This document shows, piece after piece, positions 61,525-64,000 of a stretch of DNA of 64,000 nucleotides; the first letter of the stretch is position 1, and each line of letters begins with the position of its first letter. Origin of the DNA: JAJFJD01 sp965228695 (GTDB taxonomy: Bacteria > Pseudomonadota > Alphaproteobacteria > UBA8366); assembly GCA_965228695.1 (NCBI GenBank), contig CBDDIB010000001.1, forward strand, positions 1 to 64,000. Reading direction: 5' to 3'. The translations under genes and the position numbers were made by a program. Under the pieces are notes generated by a model. It ran no database searches. It was not told the origin of the DNA and was given only the letters and a program-made list of their open reading frames with translations.

Positions 61525-61734
61525 CTATTCGGTCCCGGAAAGCTGCGCCAGTTGGTCTTTGACCGCGAGTTTCTTGCGTTTAAGGTCGGAAATCTCCAAC
61601 GAGTCCGGTAATGGTCGCGCCTCCTCCTCGCGTAAGGCGGCATCGAGATCGCAATGCTGTTTTTCTAAAATTTGAATTTGATCTTCGAGAGAAAGGTCAC
61701 CTGCCGGAATACCTTCCGTCATTGCGTTGGACAT
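61525..61734 (-). CDS. YdcH/DUF465 family small protein
   Basis: 69 aa coiled coil: LEDQIQILEKQHCDLDAALREEEA and SLEISDLKRKKLAVKDQLAQL, typical of DUF465. ATG 61734 follows GGAGG by five bases. A second member of the family is at 63617-63817. Function of the family is unknown. Confidence 0.8.
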   Translation of the reverse strand: MSNAMTEGIPAGDLSLEDQIQILEKQHCDLDAALREEEARPLPDSLEISDLKRKKLAVKDQLAQLSGTE

Positions 61735-61863
61735 ATACACCTCCACTTAGCCGTGAATGTTACCAGTTACCCCACTTCACCGCCCACCTCAGTCCTCAAT
61801 ATCGTATCCTGAGAAGAGCGGCTTGTCACGAAGGGTGAAGGTCCGGATACCGGCGTTTCGATT

Positions 61864-62415
61864 TCATCCAGCCGCCGTCGGACCGGCCGAGAAACATCCA
61901 ACGAGGACGGCCTCGCAATCGGACTCGTCCGCCGGATCGAGCGTTGCGCCGATCTGGCTCAGATAGTGCCGGACATTGCGGTCCGCGCGGGCGGCTGCCA
62001 CGACGCTTAGCTCTAAATTATCTCTATGATTTTCAGTCATTAAGTAGAGAAAATTCTGCTGCTGGCGCTCGCATTGCAGTTCGATGCGTTTTACCCCGCT
62101 GCGCAGCGATTCGACCGCCGCCGGATCCATGCCCGGGTAACCCGGCTTCATGAATCGGCGCACGGCACGCAGCGGCTGGACCACCTCGTCGCGCCACCCT
62201 GCCGTCGCCTCCAGAACCGATGCGATTTCGGAAGATTCCGCCGCCGAGTCGCGCACCGCGCCCAGCCAGCAAAAGTAGAATAAAAGGTTCACGTCGACGC
62301 CGTGGCGGTCCTGCAAGCGAAGGCACGCATCCGCCACACCGTCGGCCCGATAGGCTGTTACGGAGAAATCCCAAAAGGGGTTTTGCTTCGGCTTGCCCGT
62401 CGAGTCCTTGGTCAT
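61864..62415 (-). CDS. TIGR02444 family conserved protein
   Basis: 183 aa, function unknown. The pattern FWDFSVTAYRADGVADACLRLQDRHGVDVNLLFYFCWLG and a helical remainder match the TIGR02444/DUF2390 family. Start ATG 62415 overlaps the phosphofructokinase stop by four bases (ATGA), so it is coupled to that gene. The extended form to 62538 overlaps phosphofructokinase coding sequence and is rejected. A link with sugar metabolism is only positional. Confidence 0.82.
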   Translation of the reverse strand: MTKDSTGKPKQNPFWDFSVTAYRADGVADACLRLQDRHGVDVNLLFYFCWLGAVRDSAAESSEIASVLEATAGWRDEVVQPLRAVRRFMKPGYPGMDPAAVESLRSGVKRIELQCERQQQNFLYLMTENHRDNLELSVVAAARADRNVRHYLSQIGATLDPADESDCEAVLVGCFSAGPTAAG

Positions 62416-63497
62416 TGATCCCCCAGGCAGATGTCCAGAGCGCGCGCCGTCGCGACGATCGGGCCGTTCACGTCCACGATATGCGGCCGAGCGGTGGCGT
62501 CGGCCAGCGGCACGTCGATCAGACCACGATTGCGCCAACCGACCATCCGGTCAAATTTTCCGGCCGCCAACAGATCGACGGCATGGACGCCGAACGCGGA
62601 GGCCATCAGCCGGTCGCGGGCGTCCGGCGACCCGCCGCGTTGGATATGGCCGAGCACGGTCACCCGGGTTTCCGCATCGATATGATCGGCCAATTGATCG
62701 GCGATATAGTGGCCGATCCCACCGTAACGATGCTTCTCGGCGCTTTTTACGGTGACCGGTTCACCGGTTTCCGTCTTGACCGCCTCGGCGACCACGACGA
62801 GGGAAAAATTGCGCCCGTGACGGCGGACGCGATCGATCTTCCTGGCCACATGCTCCAGCGCGTACGGGATTTCCGGGATCAGGATCACATCCGCACCGCC
62901 GGCGATTCCCGCAACGATCGCGATATGGCCGGCATCGCGGCCCATGACTTCCAGGATCATGACCCGGTCATGGCTGGCCGCGGTCGGCTGCAGGCTGTCG
63001 AGCGCCGATGTCGCCGCGTGCACGGCGGTATCGTAGCCGATCGAGACCTCGGTCTCACCGACGTCGTTGTCGATGGTCTTGGGAATGCAGACAAGATTCA
63101 TTCCGCCCTGCTGGGCCAGCTGCCGCAAAAGGGCCTGGCTGCCGTCGCCCCCGATGCCGACCAGCGCGTCCAGTCCAAGCTCGTGATAGCCCCCGATGAC
63201 CTCCTCGGACCGATCAACGACACTGCCGTCCCGCATGGGATAGGCATAGGGGTTGCCCCGGTTCGTGCTGCCGAGGATCGTGCCGCCCCGCCGCAGCAAT
63301 GTCCCGTCGAACTCCTCCACGGTGAGCGGACGCGCCCGAACCGGCCGATCCATCAAGCCGCGCGTTCCCTGTTCGATGCCGAACACCTCCCAGCCGAACC
63401 CCAGGATCGCGCGGTGAACGACCGCGCGCAAGACGGCGTTGAGCCCGGCGCAGTCACCGCCGCTGGTCAGCACGCCGATACGTTTAATGTCGCTCAA
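62412..63497 (-). CDS. pfk: 6-phosphofructokinase (ATP-type at 104, Lys at 124)
   Basis: 361 aa. Phosphorylates fructose 6-phosphate. N-terminal IGVLTSGGDCAGLNAVLRAVV, then ILGSTNRGNPYAY, VGIGGDGSQALLRQLA, the catalytic PKTIDNDVGETEVSIGYDTAV and GHIQRGGSPDARDR. The GGDGS glycine (E. coli Gly104 position) favours ATP over pyrophosphate, whereas Lys at the position of E. coli Gly124 (PKTIDND) is the pyrophosphate-type residue; this mixed pair occurs in some ATP-using actinobacterial enzymes (family knowledge). Translation starts at TTG 63497 after GGGGGTT. Confidence 0.92.
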   Translation of the reverse strand: MSDIKRIGVLTSGGDCAGLNAVLRAVVHRAILGFGWEVFGIEQGTRGLMDRPVRARPLTVEEFDGTLLRRGGTILGSTNRGNPYAYPMRDGSVVDRSEEVIGGYHELGLDALVGIGGDGSQALLRQLAQQGGMNLVCIPKTIDNDVGETEVSIGYDTAVHAATSALDSLQPTAASHDRVMILEVMGRDAGHIAIVAGIAGGADVILIPEIPYALEHVARKIDRVRRHGRNFSLVVVAEAVKTETGEPVTVKSAEKHRYGGIGHYIADQLADHIDAETRVTVLGHIQRGGSPDARDRLMASAFGVHAVDLLAAGKFDRMVGWRNRGLIDVPLADATARPHIVDVNGPIVATARALDICLGDQ

Positions 63498-63616
63498 GAT
63501 TAACCCCCATTACGTCACCGAAAGCCGCCCGGTTATCCTTGCGCACAGGATGGCCCCAAGCCACGATTATTTTGTTACAATACGGGCCCGATCGAAACAG
63601 GCGGTGCGGCCAATCG

Positions 63617-63817
63617 ATGAGCAAACAAGACACCATTCGACGGCAGCTCGAGGAGCTCAAGCTCGAACATCGCGACCTCGACGACGCGATCGCCCGCGTG
63701 TTGGAAAATCCGCCCTTCGATCAATTGAAGGTACAACGGCTGAAGAAACGGAAACTCGTTCTCAAGGACGAGATCAGCCGGCTTGAAGATTTGCTGCTGC
63801 CGGACATCATCGCCTGA
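63617..63817 (+). CDS. YdcH/DUF465 family small protein
   Basis: 66 aa coiled coil: LEELKLEHRDLDDAIARVLENPPFDQLKVQRLKKRKLVLKDEISRLE, the full DUF465 pattern. ATG 63617 lacks a strong ribosome site; the longer in-frame version to 63539 has no family similarity. Divergent from phosphofructokinase. Function unknown. Confidence 0.82.
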   Translation: MSKQDTIRRQLEELKLEHRDLDDAIARVLENPPFDQLKVQRLKKRKLVLKDEISRLEDLLLPDIIA

Positions 63818-63841
63818 ACAGGCAATTGCCGATCCGGCGGC

Positions 63842-64000
63842 CTAAAACCGAAACTGTCCGCCGTTTACGTGGATCACTTCGCCGGTGATGAATCCGCCGG
63901 TGTCGCCGGCCAGGTAAAGGCAGGCGTTGGCGATATCGTCCACGGTGCCGATCCGCTTCACCGGGATCGCCTCGATACGGGCCTTCCGCCACACCTCGGG
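63842..64000 (-). CDS. SDR family oxidoreductase, C-terminal part (cut by window end)
   Basis: 52 C-terminal residues and the stop are visible; the rest lies beyond the window. RKARIEAIPVKRIGTVDDIANACLYLAGDTGGFITGEVIHVNGGQF is the normal C-terminus of classical SDR enzymes of the FabG type. The Rossmann and catalytic parts cannot be judged. Confidence 0.88.
   Translation of the reverse strand, partial: PEVWRKARIEAIPVKRIGTVDDIANACLYLAGDTGGFITGEVIHVNGGQFRF

Overview
The window looks like chromosome from a GC-rich alphaproteobacterium, most likely Rhodospirillales or a relative. Pointers are the gap / class I fba / thiE / efp / suhB order, an RcdA-type DUF1465 protein beside a cysteine-free bL31, a DUF1192 gene divergent from a quinone oxidoreductase, and a DUF1013 (TrcR-type) regulator. 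This placement is inference from gene content and order. I recognised no tRNA, rRNA, CRISPR array, phage or complete insertion sequence.

Region 1 (1-10.1 kb) is housekeeping: the 3' part of gap, a small conserved gene, a LysR regulator, class I aldolase, thiE, efp and suhB. It ends with a three-gene envelope operon: a Pro/Ala-rich secreted OmpA-type protein, a MotA/TolQ-type channel and a MotB/OmpA-type coiled-coil protein. Region 2 (10.1-21 kb) is mixed: an MsbA-like ABC exporter, an acyl-CoA-dehydrogenase-fold hydroxylase, an M20 amidohydrolase, an LLM/cupin/SDR block, a DUF4142-cupredoxin pair, a DUF2269 / SDR-DoxX pair and a SlyD-type isomerase.

Region 3 (21-48.3 kb) is a catabolic accessory zone. 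It holds six TauD/TfdA-type oxygenases and one isopenicillin-N-synthase-type oxygenase, all with intact metal-ligand motifs. Around them are two class III CoA-transferases, an LLM monooxygenase, a dienelactone hydrolase, a GMC oxidoreductase, an unaccompanied xanthine-dehydrogenase-type molybdenum subunit with a MoaD/ThiS-like carrier, an MFS transporter, a signal-less solute-binding-like protein, a cupin, a thioesterase and a CurA-type reductase. A 5.1 kb block (26.0-31.1 kb) is bounded by a 131-bp direct repeat that duplicates the 3' end of the GMC oxidoreductase gene. The block carries a TetR regulator with a strong palindromic operator, OsmC, a frameshifted nitrilase, a class IV aminotransferase, an AhpD-like protein and a CPBP protease. 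It looks like a recombined-in module.

Region 4 (48.4-64 kb) returns to core-type genes. It has a minimal arsR-arsI arsenic operon whose promoter, operator and start codon overlap, then rpmE with a clear terminator, an RcdA-like protein, Hsp20, a thioesterase coupled to a hydrolase with three frame disruptions, DUF1192, quinone oxidoreductase and TrcR. These are followed by an acyl-CoA activation group (PrpE, a FadD-like ligase and two tandem CaiB-type CoA-transferases), then two YdcH-like small proteins flanking a TIGR02444 gene and phosphofructokinase, and finally a truncated SDR.

The strongest candidates for undescribed biology are the direct-repeat-bounded module, the dense 2-oxoglutarate oxygenase neighbourhood with its ATGA-coupled pair, the molybdenum-subunit/MoaD/GMC operon, and the compact probably leaderless arsR-arsI control region.
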